From Olivibacter jilunii (GTDB taxonomy: Bacteria > Bacteroidota > Bacteroidia > Sphingobacteriales > Sphingobacteriaceae): 64,000 nt of DNA. Position numbers and translations under genes: made by a program. Positions within the stretch are counted from its first letter, which is position 1. Each line of letters opens with the position of its first letter. The notes under the pieces were generated by a model, which saw only the letters and a program-made list of their open reading frames with translations, was not told the origin of the DNA and ran no database searches. Shown piece by piece: positions 41,601 through 49,738 of the stretch. The stretch is from positions 574,043 to 638,042 of the forward strand of contig NZ_LR027850.1 in NCBI RefSeq assembly GCF_900607235.1, written 5' to 3'.

Positions 41601-42084
41601 AAACATGACTTATGGCATCACCACCAATTTGACTGCGGGATGGAAAGGTATTTCGTTTCAAGCCCAAATTTCAACCTCCTGGGGAGGAGCCAACTACTTG
41701 GATTATGTCAAGCAGGGTACCAGCAGCACAAACGCGTTGTGGTCGCAGTCCATTTATCTGACCGATATGTACGATCCGGAAACGAATCCGAATGGTAAAT
41801 ATCCCAATATTGCCTATTACGATGATTTCGGTGGAACAAATTCCGACTTCTTCTTGCTTCCTACATTTAGAATGTTTGTCCGTAATTTGAGCATCGGCTA
41901 TACCCTGCCAAAGAAGTGGCTAACAAAGGCAAAGGTAGATAATGTACGGATTTTTCTTTCGGGAAACAATCTTTGGGATTTATATAACCCCTACCCGAAC
42001 AAATACCGTAATATGTATGATTCACCGGGCTTGGGTTATCCAACATTACGAACTTGGTCTTTGGGTATAAATTTAGGCTTATAA
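38668..42084 (+). CDS. SusC-family TonB-dependent outer-membrane transporter
   Basis: A 1138-residue outer-membrane receptor. An N-terminal signal region is followed by a carboxypeptidase-regulatory-like domain (about 50-130, INIQGTVKNEKGEPLPGVSIKLKG). Next comes DEVVVVGYGSQRAKDVTGAI at the TonB box/plug start, the plug (VLKDASAAIYGSRASQGAIVVKTKRG) and a 22-strand barrel ending in LRTWSLGINLGL. It imports glycans released by the surface enzymes, gated by the SusD partner 20 bp downstream. No STN domain precedes the regulatory domain, so it is not an anti-sigma-linked transducer. Confidence 0.96.
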   Translation: MNVLLKKTVIAASKFVLWALVGCSILTISKSWGASTAKTSKVANSATAARINIQGTVKNEKGEPLPGVSIKLKGSKTTSTTDQNGVFRMNLPTGNEVLIFSYVGYKSKEVALGGQRSIEVILQEDNSALDEVVVVGYGSQRAKDVTGAIVSVDVKKLADIPVASVSESLRGQVPGLNVTGGSTRPGAMATLSVRQQFNWGKDGGNDYPLIIIDDVIQVDPQNGKPSMERFNMLDVSEIESITVLKDASAAIYGSRASQGAIVVKTKRGQVGAPRISYSAKFQTNDAVSHEKVMNARQYGEFANKFGRALGWNDNYFYSAAELSQMESLNYDWLANDWRAAHTMQHSLDVSGGSEKATYYTGASYYTQGANLGSQDFNRWTFRAGTEVKVASDLRLSATIAAANTNLERSFTKINFSDGYAVGGEQNDYSVLLHMPKYIPWMYNINGVDQYVSPALGPNKLGNVSGNNSLSNWNYYDMLNNGSKTTNKDFNYNANFSLQYDVPFLKGLSFKFNYGIIQSSGNTEQVQMPLLLARARNINTADNHLYSSTTQWDDPVLNRANSRVTYDNTTSKNEQLNFFANYNQKFGDHDIGAMFSVEKTTAGWEDRYQIYDNPTRGVYNGTSISAGTLNTSNSITYRTESGTLSYLGRVNYSYKSRYLLQFVFRTDASTKFAPENYWGFFPGVSAGWVVSDENWFTEHVAWMNYLKVRASVGITGNNNVNPWKWTRLYTAATDKGMAFGSNGGMYTIGITPDADPNRDLRWDRTVQRNLGLDMSFLKSQLSMSLDGYYNTTTDMLTDMSGAIGVPISVGGAFAEQNYAGVKAWGTEVSVTWKSHVNEVNYSVGMNFGLGNYKTTRYFDQPFDYPSEMTTRRAVGNTGYGNPVWGYKTWKHTSGGDGMLRTDADIDAYWNYLTENANNSGIEGAEPNFMGITDKSQMRKGMLVYEDVRGALDESTQTYGGPNGVIEKDSGQDWEILKKSNMTYGITTNLTAGWKGISFQAQISTSWGGANYLDYVKQGTSSTNALWSQSIYLTDMYDPETNPNGKYPNIAYYDDFGGTNSDFFLLPTFRMFVRNLSIGYTLPKKWLTKAKVDNVRIFLSGNNLWDLYNPYPNKYRNMYDSPGLGYPTLRTWSLGINLGL

Positions 42085-42104
42085 CACACCATTATTTGAT
42101 CATC

Positions 42105-44063
42105 ATGAACAAGAAGATATTGATTTTTGCAATGACCGTACTTACAATAGTCGGATGCAAGAAAGATTTTTTGGAGGAAATGAAAAGTTACGATAAATAC
42201 GACGACAGTATTTTTGAGAACGAACTCCAAACAGGTTGGTATATCGACCGGATGTATAACTATTATTTTGTGAGTTACCGAAACCCGCTACAGCAGGTAG
42301 TTGGATTGTATAAAGACGATCGGTCAAGAATGACAGAAGAAATAGGAGGCACGGTGGGCGACTATATCAATCCGACTAAGACTTTACAATTAGCCTCACA
42401 AGCCGACGGCTATTATGGTAACTCGGTAACGGCCAGTGTACAGAATAATCCCTACACTCGCATACGATTTGCAAACTTCCTGATCGGCAGAATCGACCAG
42501 TCGGGGCAAGGACTGTCAGACTCCTTTAAAAGATCCGCCAAAGGACAGATGTATTTCTTAAGGGCCCTACAGTACTTCGATCTTGTTAGGGTTTATGGAG
42601 GTGTACCTTTGGTAACTACTGTCCAAGAAAATAGTGCTACTGATGAAACCATTCGAGAGCCAAGAGCTACCTCGTCGGCATGTTTTGAGCAAATCGTGAA
42701 GGACTTGGATTCGGCGGCCGCACTGTTGCCGATGCGATGGGACGGCGAAGCAAACAACTATGGGCGACTTACCGCAGCAGGTGCACTGGCTATGAAAAGT
42801 CGTGTTCTATTGACGGCTGCCAGCCCATTGTTTAATAAAGATTGGGATAACCCAGCTAATGAACGTTGGCAAAAGGCCTTGGAAGCCAGCCTGGATGCAG
42901 AAACAAAATTGACCGGCGCAGGCTATGGATTATTTGGTTCAAATGCAAAGGATTGGGCGGAAATGACCTTTAGAAATGACAATTCGTTTAATCCGGAGGC
43001 ATTGATGGTTTTTTTACTATCAAATACTTCCACCGGTTCCGCGGGCTATAATAACGGATGGGAAAATCAGGTTCGTCCAGCTTCTTATCGAGGAGGTGGA
43101 GGTCTGGCTGCGCCCAAAGAGATGCTCGATCTTTTTCCAATGGCCGATGGTTCGCGTCCTAATGCCGACAATTATGTAGACACCTTCTTCTTTGTAAACA
43201 GAGACCCTCGGTTCTATCGAACATTCGCTTTCTCCGGATCAAAATGGGGAATTAAGGGTAACGAAAATAAATCGACCTGGTTCTATAGATGGAAAGACAA
43301 TGAAACATCTACCAAGGTGACCTATTATGCGAATGACCAAACCAATAGCCCTGCACTAGTTCGCAAAATGTCCGATCCTGCGGCAGATAGCACCGGCTTT
43401 GCTTTTTCCGGTACGGATATCTTTGAGTATCGTTATGCGGAGCTGTTGCTTAATATAGCAGAATGTTATGCTGCTCGAGGAGAGATTGGAAACGCGGTGA
43501 ACTACCTGACCAAAATTCGTCAACGGGTTGGTATTCCCTCGGCGAATAATTACGGAATAGGCATGCCGACCTCTAAATACGCTGCTTTGGAGGCATGTTT
43601 ATACGAACGAAGGGTAGAACTGGCTTATGAAGGAAAGCGCTTTTGGGATATACAACGTTGGATGCTTTATGATAATATCCAGGAAAGTGGCAATTCGGTA
43701 CAGAAGCTAGGCTTGAGCCCGATAAATGGTACGAAACGTACAGGCTATTACTGGCAATCAAAAACCTTTGGTAGGGATCCGCTGACCAATGCCGATAGAA
43801 ACATCCTGATTGATCCTGATGCTGCGAACTTTAATGAAGAAATCGCCAAGCTAAAGGCAATTTATCAAAACTACTTTGTGATGACACCATTAGACCAAGA
43901 ATGGGATCGCGTAAACAATGCACCCGTTACCATCCTATTCCGTCCCAACTATTACCTATCCGGGCTTTCGGCAACGGTGTTGAGTAACAACTCTTGGCTG
44001 GCGCAGACAAAAGGCTGGTTGGATTATTCCGGGGCTAGTGGTACTTATGACTATCAGCAATAA
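42105..44063 (+). CDS. SusD/RagB-family surface glycan-binding lipoprotein
   Basis: ATG at 42105 gives the lipoprotein signal IFAMTVLTIVGC with C18. The upstream in-frame ATG at 42054 overlaps susC and would bury the signal. The 652-residue mature protein has the tetratricopeptide-like SusD fold: FLRALQYFDLVRVYGGVPLVTT near residue 160 and the C-terminal FEYRYAELLLNIAECYAARG with YERRVELAYEGKRFWDIQRW. SusD caps the SusC barrel and binds the target glycan. It is cotranscribed with susC. Confidence 0.95.
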   Translation: MNKKILIFAMTVLTIVGCKKDFLEEMKSYDKYDDSIFENELQTGWYIDRMYNYYFVSYRNPLQQVVGLYKDDRSRMTEEIGGTVGDYINPTKTLQLASQADGYYGNSVTASVQNNPYTRIRFANFLIGRIDQSGQGLSDSFKRSAKGQMYFLRALQYFDLVRVYGGVPLVTTVQENSATDETIREPRATSSACFEQIVKDLDSAAALLPMRWDGEANNYGRLTAAGALAMKSRVLLTAASPLFNKDWDNPANERWQKALEASLDAETKLTGAGYGLFGSNAKDWAEMTFRNDNSFNPEALMVFLLSNTSTGSAGYNNGWENQVRPASYRGGGGLAAPKEMLDLFPMADGSRPNADNYVDTFFFVNRDPRFYRTFAFSGSKWGIKGNENKSTWFYRWKDNETSTKVTYYANDQTNSPALVRKMSDPAADSTGFAFSGTDIFEYRYAELLLNIAECYAARGEIGNAVNYLTKIRQRVGIPSANNYGIGMPTSKYAALEACLYERRVELAYEGKRFWDIQRWMLYDNIQESGNSVQKLGLSPINGTKRTGYYWQSKTFGRDPLTNADRNILIDPDAANFNEEIAKLKAIYQNYFVMTPLDQEWDRVNNAPVTILFRPNYYLSGLSATVLSNNSWLAQTKGWLDYSGASGTYDYQQ

Positions 44064-44104
44064 ACTGTAATTGAATGTTATGTTTAACCTTTTATTAAAT
44101 AAAT

Positions 44105-44500
44105 ATGAAAAAGCAACAAATGGTGAGAGGGTTGGTAATATTTAGCTTTATTTTACTCGCTAGTTTTAAGAGTAGTTACGCGCAGAACGTAGAGATTCCT
44201 ATTATTTTGCCCTACACAGGTAATTTCAACAATTGGATTATTACATTCACAAGTGGCAGTGACACTTATACTTTCGAAACAAATGATGACACCTTTGATT
44301 CGGGCGTTATAGGGATGCTCCCAAAGGGAACCTATACCGTTAATTTTGACTGTCCATACTTTGGTAGTGAGAATTTTGATATTCGTGTTTATAATGGTGG
44401 CGAAATAGTGCGGCAGGGAATAACCTCTTCTAGGGATCTTACCCTATACAATGTTGTTATTGGTGATGAACCGCTTATTCAAATAGATGCCGGTTATTAA
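44105..44500 (+). CDS. small secreted beta-rich protein of unknown function after SusD
   Basis: I do not recognise this 131-residue protein. It has a clear signal peptide (LVIFSFILLASFKSSYAQ), is not a lipoprotein, and the mature 105 residues are beta-rich and aromatic (IPIILPYTGNFNNWIITFTSG, GTYTVNFDCPYFGSENFDIRVYNGG). The composition suggests a small beta-sandwich, possibly sugar-binding. It starts 41 bp after susD and ends before a strong terminator, so it is the last gene of the DUF3826-SusC-SusD unit. It sits where SusE/SusF-like binding proteins usually lie, but is much smaller. Confidence 0.7.
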   Translation: MKKQQMVRGLVIFSFILLASFKSSYAQNVEIPIILPYTGNFNNWIITFTSGSDTYTFETNDDTFDSGVIGMLPKGTYTVNFDCPYFGSENFDIRVYNGGEIVRQGITSSRDLTLYNVVIGDEPLIQIDAGY

Positions 44501-44570
44501 AATGCATCAAAACGACTGATAATAAGTTTCTTCTTTTTTGTAATACATTAGTTTAATTTTTGGTGATACG

Positions 44571-44608
44571 CGGCACAATCTTAATGATTGTGTCGCTTTT
44601 TTGTTTTT
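44571..44608 (+). terminator. intrinsic terminator after the SusCD unit
   Basis: CGGCACAATC (44571-44580) pairs with GATTGTGTCG (44586-44595), with one G-U pair, around a 5-nt loop. A T-rich run (CTTTTTTGTTTTT) follows. It ends the transcript that includes SusC, SusD and the small secreted protein. Confidence 0.88.
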
Positions 44609-44897
44609 AGATGATAGACGGCGAAATGAGCATAGGATATTGACTAGATCTATTAGCAGAAAAGTAGCGTTATCTGCCGATTTTTAAAGCCTTGATTGCA
44701 ATAACAACTAAATAATTGAAAAATGTCCTTCTGTATGTAATAAATTCGTGAAAGATAATATTGTATAATATCGCGTCAATATACTATAGAATATTTCGTG
44801 TCATCTTGACGATATTTGATACTGTATATTTAACCAAGGTTCCTTACTTTCGGGTAGGGTAAACAAAAGCTAACCTTTAAGTAAATGCTATAAACTA
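44609..44897. other. AT-rich spacer upstream of the PL1 gene
   Basis: No gene is seen. After the terminator, ~290 bp of AT-rich DNA precede the pectate-lyase gene, so a separate promoter for the second half of the locus is likely here. I could not define a consensus promoter with confidence. Confidence 0.5.
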
Positions 44898-46559
44898 ATG
44901 AAGAAGTTTTTTTTAGTGCTACCCTTTTTTATTGGGATCGTTGCAACAACATATGCCCAATACCCAAAAATACCACAAGATGTCAAGCGGAAGAGTGACT
45001 CGATGATGAAGGCCGCAGCATGGCAATCTGAAATTGCTTGGCAAAAAGCCCTGCCTATTATTGAAGAAGAAGCAAAAAACGGGAAACCCTATGTGCCTTG
45101 GGCATCGAAGGCCATTGATTTGCCACAGGCCGATATTCCGGCATTTCCCGGTGCTGAGGGCGGCGGAGCCTATTCTTTTGGTGGTCGCGGTGGAAAAGTA
45201 ATTGTAGTTACGAGCTTAGCAGACAGTGGCCCCGGTACATTGCGGGAGGCTTGCGAACAAGGTGGGGCACGCATCGTCGTATTTAATGTTGCAGGAATTA
45301 TTCGTTTAAAAACACCTTTGATTATTCGCGCTCCGTATATCACCATCGCAGGTCAATCTGCGCCAGGAGACGGGGTTTGTGTCGCCGGGGAGTCTGTTTG
45401 GATTAATACGCATGATGTAATTATCCGTTTTATGCGTTTCCGCAGAGGCGAAACATGGGTTGGACGAAGAGACGATGCCATTGGCGGCAATCCGATTGGC
45501 AATATTATGGTTGACCATGTTTCAGCGAGTTGGGGATTGGATGAAAACATGTCGATGTATCGCCACATGTATAATGATAGTACCGGGAAAGCGATGGAGG
45601 AAAAGCTTGGAACCGTAAATATTACCATTCAAAACTCAATTTTCTCAGAAGCTTTAGACACCTGGAACCATGCTTTTGGTAGTACCCTAGGTGGCGAAAA
45701 TTGTACGTTTATGCGGAATTTATGGGCAGATAATGCAGGTAGAAATCCTTCCATTGGCTGGAATGGTGTTTTCAATTTTGCTAATAATGTAGTATTCAAC
45801 TGGGTGCATCGTTCAACGGATGGGGGCGATTATAAGGCCATGTATAACATTATCAATAATTATTACAAGCCCGGTCCACTCACACCGAAGGACTCGCCGG
45901 TGGGCTATCGCATCATTAAACCGGAATCGGGTAGAAGCAAATTGCCTTACGTAGTATTCGGTAGATTGCATGTAGCCGGAAATATTGTTGAAGGGAATGA
46001 ACGTGTTACCAAAGATAATTGGGATGGCGGCGTACAAATTGAAGGAAAAGATGGAAATGAAATGAGTTTGGAAACTGCCAAGACCTATTTTGCCAAAATG
46101 AAGTACGACAAACCGCTTCCTATGGCTAAAATCAGCATTCTGCCTACTAAGGAAGCTTATAATTATGTGCTTGACAATGTCGGTGCGACACTTCCAAAAA
46201 GAGATCCGGTGGATACACGCGTTATAGAGCAGGTTAGAACAGGAAAGATAAACTATTTAAAAGATGTAAAATTGCCTGAAACGCAATTTGAACATCGTCG
46301 ATTGCCAATTGACTCCTATAAACAAGGTATTATTACCGATATTAGTCAGGTAGGGGGCTATCCTGAGTACAAAGGGACGCCTTATAAGGATAGTGATAAG
46401 GATGGGATGCCGGACGAGTGGGAAAAAAAGAATGGTTTAAATCCCAATGATCCAAGTGACGCATCGAAATATACGGATAATGGTTATACGAATATTGAGA
46501 ATTATTTGAATAGCCTGGTAGATGTAAAGACGGTGAAGCCGGTTTTAGCAAAGAATTAA
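44898..46559 (+). CDS. PL1-like pectate lyase
   Basis: A secreted right-handed beta-helix protein of the pectate lyase (PL1-like) family, expected to cleave polygalacturonate by beta-elimination with Ca2+. A signal peptide (LVLPFFIGIVATTYAQ) precedes a linker and the helix start FPGAEGGGAYSFGGRGG. Family residues include VTSLADSGPGTLREA and DHVSASWGLDENMS. At residues 498-509 a DSDKDGMPDEWE motif marks a thrombospondin type-3/dockerin-like Ca2+ site in the C-terminal tail. The 553-residue length fits Bacteroidota enzymes found in pectin loci. It follows the SusCD unit as the first gene of a new transcript. Confidence 0.88.
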   Translation: MKKFFLVLPFFIGIVATTYAQYPKIPQDVKRKSDSMMKAAAWQSEIAWQKALPIIEEEAKNGKPYVPWASKAIDLPQADIPAFPGAEGGGAYSFGGRGGKVIVVTSLADSGPGTLREACEQGGARIVVFNVAGIIRLKTPLIIRAPYITIAGQSAPGDGVCVAGESVWINTHDVIIRFMRFRRGETWVGRRDDAIGGNPIGNIMVDHVSASWGLDENMSMYRHMYNDSTGKAMEEKLGTVNITIQNSIFSEALDTWNHAFGSTLGGENCTFMRNLWADNAGRNPSIGWNGVFNFANNVVFNWVHRSTDGGDYKAMYNIINNYYKPGPLTPKDSPVGYRIIKPESGRSKLPYVVFGRLHVAGNIVEGNERVTKDNWDGGVQIEGKDGNEMSLETAKTYFAKMKYDKPLPMAKISILPTKEAYNYVLDNVGATLPKRDPVDTRVIEQVRTGKINYLKDVKLPETQFEHRRLPIDSYKQGIITDISQVGGYPEYKGTPYKDSDKDGMPDEWEKKNGLNPNDPSDASKYTDNGYTNIENYLNSLVDVKTVKPVLAKN

Positions 46560-46587
46560 GATTATCGCTGGTTGCGATTGGTTTAAT

Positions 46588-49500
46588 ATGGTTTATTGTG
46601 GTTTTAGTAGTTGGTTAGTGTGGTCCCTTACCTTTGCGCTCTGCTTAGGTAAGGGTAACACGCTTTATGCCCAAGACGTACTCGATTCGCCGTTGAAATG
46701 GGAAAGCAATCAATTAGTATATACGGCAGATAGTTTGGGCAATCGTATTCCTGATTTTTCCTACAGTGGATATAAAGGAGGGGAGGAAGCGATCCCTTTG
46801 GTGGAAGCAAAGGCCTTGGTTAAACATCAAACGTCCGATGCAACGGCTACTATCCAGTCGGCCATAAACTACGTTGCTCAATTGCCGCTTGATCAAAATG
46901 GATTTCGAGGTGCTATATTGCTTGAAAAAGGTACTTATCAAATTGATGGCAGTTTGGTGATTCCCGCTTCGGGCATCGTCTTACGTGGCAGTGGCGCAAC
47001 GGAGAATGGAACCGTATTGATTGGCACCGGTATAAGTCGGGAAACCTTGATCCGAATTGTCGGAGTAATGGATAGTACGCAAAGCCATACACAGAAAATT
47101 AAAACGAAATATGTACCCGTGAATGCCATGGCATTCGAGGTGACAAATAGTAAGTCTCTTAAACCGGGCGATGGAATCACCATTCATAGGCGCTCGTCAG
47201 CGGCTTGGATTAAAACCCTAGGGACTGATCATTTTGGAGGTGGTATTACATCCCTGGGATGGAAACCCGGGCAGCGGGATATCTATTGGGACCGGAAGAT
47301 TACAAAAGTTGAAGGAAACAAAATTTACATTGATGCGCCTATTACGACGGCGCTGGATCATCGCTATGATACAGCAGCAGTTAGTGTCTATCAATGGAAG
47401 GGACGAATTGGGCAAATCGGTATTGAAAATATAAGTTTGGAGTCGAGCTTTGAAGCTTCCAATCCTAAAGATGAAGATCACCGATGGACGGCCATAACAA
47501 TGGAAAACGTAGAGGATGCTTGGGTTCGGCAAGTCAATTTTAAACATTTTGCAGGCTCAGCAGTTTATGTAGCAGAAACAGGTAAACGGATAACCGTAGA
47601 GGATTGTAAATCGACAGACCCTATATCAGAGATCGGCGGGCAGCGTAGAAATACTTTTTTTACCAATGGGCAACAAACCCTATTTCAACGCCTCTATGCT
47701 GAACATGGTTATCACGATTATGCAGTAGGCTTCATGGCGGCAGGGCCTAACGCCTTTGTGCAATGCCAAGCAGTACACCCTTTCAGTTTTAGCGGAGCGG
47801 TTGATAGTTGGTCATCTGGGAACTTGTTCGATTGTATGAATATTGACGGTCAAGCCCTGCGTTTTTCCAATTTGGAACAGGACGGGAATGGGGCCGGCTG
47901 GGCGGCCGCGAATAGCGTGTTTTGGCAATGTTCGGCTGCTCGCGTAGAATGTTATCAACCTCCGACGGCTCAAAATTGGGCTTTTGGAACTTGGGCACAA
48001 TTTGTCGGGAATGCTTATTGGGAACAATCTAATGAGCATATTAAACCCTACAGTTTGTATTATGCGCAGTTAAGTCAACGGTTGGATGATCGTGCTGTCG
48101 GACGAGCAATTTTAATGCCCGAAGAAACGGAGGCATCCAGCAGTCCCTCGGTAGAAGTTGCCGAGGAGTTAACCCAATTAGCTGGCAAGCCCAAACTGAC
48201 ATTGAGTCAATTTATTGATCAAGCTAGTGAACGCACCCCTATATCTTTAAAGTCCAAAGAAGCCAAGCTGATTATTGCGGTTTCACCGAAAGCCGAAAAT
48301 TCAATTACTTCATCGCCGTCGACTATACATATAGAAAATGGTTGGCTTGTAGGTAAAAAAGGTGTACTAACCGGAAAGCGGCAGGATGTGCAATGGTGGA
48401 ACGGCAGTGCACGGCGCTACGGGCTGGAAAAAGCCCGCCCACATATCACCCGTTTTGTTCCCGGACAGGTAGGAAATGGCCTGACGGATAATTTAAAGGG
48501 CGTTGTCGACACCTTGAAGAATCAGCAGGTTGTTGCGTTTGAACATAATTATGGGCTTTGGTACGATCGGAGAAGAGATGATCATGAACGTATACGTCGT
48601 ATGGACGGCGATGTATGGCCTCCGTTTTACGAATTACCCTTTGCCAGAAGCGGTGAAGGACTCGCTTGGGATGGTTTAAGTAAGTATGATTTAACTAAAT
48701 ATAATAAGTGGTACTGGTCGAGATTAAAAACTTTCGCCAACCTCGCAGAAGCACAGGACATCTTGCTCGTTCATCAAAACTATTTCCAGCATAATATTAT
48801 TGAAGCGGGCGCCCATTATGCTGATTTTCCATGGCGTACAGCAAATAATATTAACCAAACAGGTTTTCCTGAACCTCCACCCTATGCCGGCGACAAGCGG
48901 ATTTTTATGGATGCCCAATTTTATGATGTTAGTAATCAACATCGGGCGGCTATCCACCGTGCCTATATCAGGCAGTGTCTAAATAATTTCAAGGAAAATA
49001 AAGGCGTACTGCAGTTAACGGGCGCAGAGTATACCGGACCGTTGCATTTCGTTCAATTTTGGCTGGATGTCATTGAGGAGTGGGAAATAGAAAACAAGCA
49101 GCAGGCGCTAATCGGGCTGAGCACTACGAAAGATGTACAGGATGCGATATTGGCCGATGCAAAGCGTAATAAAATCGTCAAGGTGATTGACATCCGATAT
49201 TGGTACAAACAGGCCGATGGTAGCACTTATGAGCCCAAAGGGGGGCAGCATTTGGCACCACGACAGCAGGCGAGGTTGTTCAAACCGAAGAAAACATCCT
49301 TCGAGCAAGTTTATCAGGCTGTTTCCACTTATCGGGAACAGTACCCTGATAAGGCAGTGATCTATTCGGCAAACGGCGCAGAAAGTAATGGCTGGGCGGT
49401 ATTCATGGGAGGAGGTTCATTGGCAAGCATTCCAAACTCACTACCCAGCGGCTTTTTATCCGCTGCTTCACAGATGAAGCCACAAGCAAGTGAAAAAGCA

Positions 49501-49725
49501 GGGATGTATATGCTGCAAGGAGAATTTGGAGAGCGAATTATTTACGCTGACGGCTTAAACGAACTGGAAGTCGATCTGTCCAACAGTAAGGGGCGATACA
49601 TCGTGCTTTACCTCGATCCGGTAACTGGAAAGGTTAAGGGAAAGCAACACTTACAAAGTGGTAAAAAACAACGAATTCAACTAAGAAATACTAACCAAAG
49701 CATTGTGTGGATACACCGTGCTTAA
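46588..49725 (+). CDS. 1045-residue secreted beta-helix protein with C-terminal domain of unknown function
   Basis: Signal peptide (LVWSLTFALCLGKGNTLYAQ). The first ~480 residues read as a pectate-lyase-like parallel beta-helix (ATIQSAINYVAQL, GTYQIDGSLVIPASGIVLRGSG, IENISLESS, TFFTNGQQTLFQRLYAEHGYHD). From about residue 615 a different domain follows, with NYGLWYDRRRDDHERIRRMD, ARSGEGLAWDGLSKYDLTKYN, LLVHQNYFQHNIIEAGAHY and IDIRYWYKQADG. This C-terminal part resembles a Bacteroidota domain of unknown function (possibly DUF6298, from memory). The invariant-looking acidic and histidine residues suggest an enzyme, perhaps a new glycoside hydrolase or lyase. It lies 28 bp after the PL1 gene. Confidence 0.75.
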   Translation: MVYCGFSSWLVWSLTFALCLGKGNTLYAQDVLDSPLKWESNQLVYTADSLGNRIPDFSYSGYKGGEEAIPLVEAKALVKHQTSDATATIQSAINYVAQLPLDQNGFRGAILLEKGTYQIDGSLVIPASGIVLRGSGATENGTVLIGTGISRETLIRIVGVMDSTQSHTQKIKTKYVPVNAMAFEVTNSKSLKPGDGITIHRRSSAAWIKTLGTDHFGGGITSLGWKPGQRDIYWDRKITKVEGNKIYIDAPITTALDHRYDTAAVSVYQWKGRIGQIGIENISLESSFEASNPKDEDHRWTAITMENVEDAWVRQVNFKHFAGSAVYVAETGKRITVEDCKSTDPISEIGGQRRNTFFTNGQQTLFQRLYAEHGYHDYAVGFMAAGPNAFVQCQAVHPFSFSGAVDSWSSGNLFDCMNIDGQALRFSNLEQDGNGAGWAAANSVFWQCSAARVECYQPPTAQNWAFGTWAQFVGNAYWEQSNEHIKPYSLYYAQLSQRLDDRAVGRAILMPEETEASSSPSVEVAEELTQLAGKPKLTLSQFIDQASERTPISLKSKEAKLIIAVSPKAENSITSSPSTIHIENGWLVGKKGVLTGKRQDVQWWNGSARRYGLEKARPHITRFVPGQVGNGLTDNLKGVVDTLKNQQVVAFEHNYGLWYDRRRDDHERIRRMDGDVWPPFYELPFARSGEGLAWDGLSKYDLTKYNKWYWSRLKTFANLAEAQDILLVHQNYFQHNIIEAGAHYADFPWRTANNINQTGFPEPPPYAGDKRIFMDAQFYDVSNQHRAAIHRAYIRQCLNNFKENKGVLQLTGAEYTGPLHFVQFWLDVIEEWEIENKQQALIGLSTTKDVQDAILADAKRNKIVKVIDIRYWYKQADGSTYEPKGGQHLAPRQQARLFKPKKTSFEQVYQAVSTYREQYPDKAVIYSANGAESNGWAVFMGGGSLASIPNSLPSGFLSAASQMKPQASEKAGMYMLQGEFGERIIYADGLNELEVDLSNSKGRYIVLYLDPVTGKVKGKQHLQSGKKQRIQLRNTNQSIVWIHRA

Positions 49726-49738
49726 CAACCGACATATT

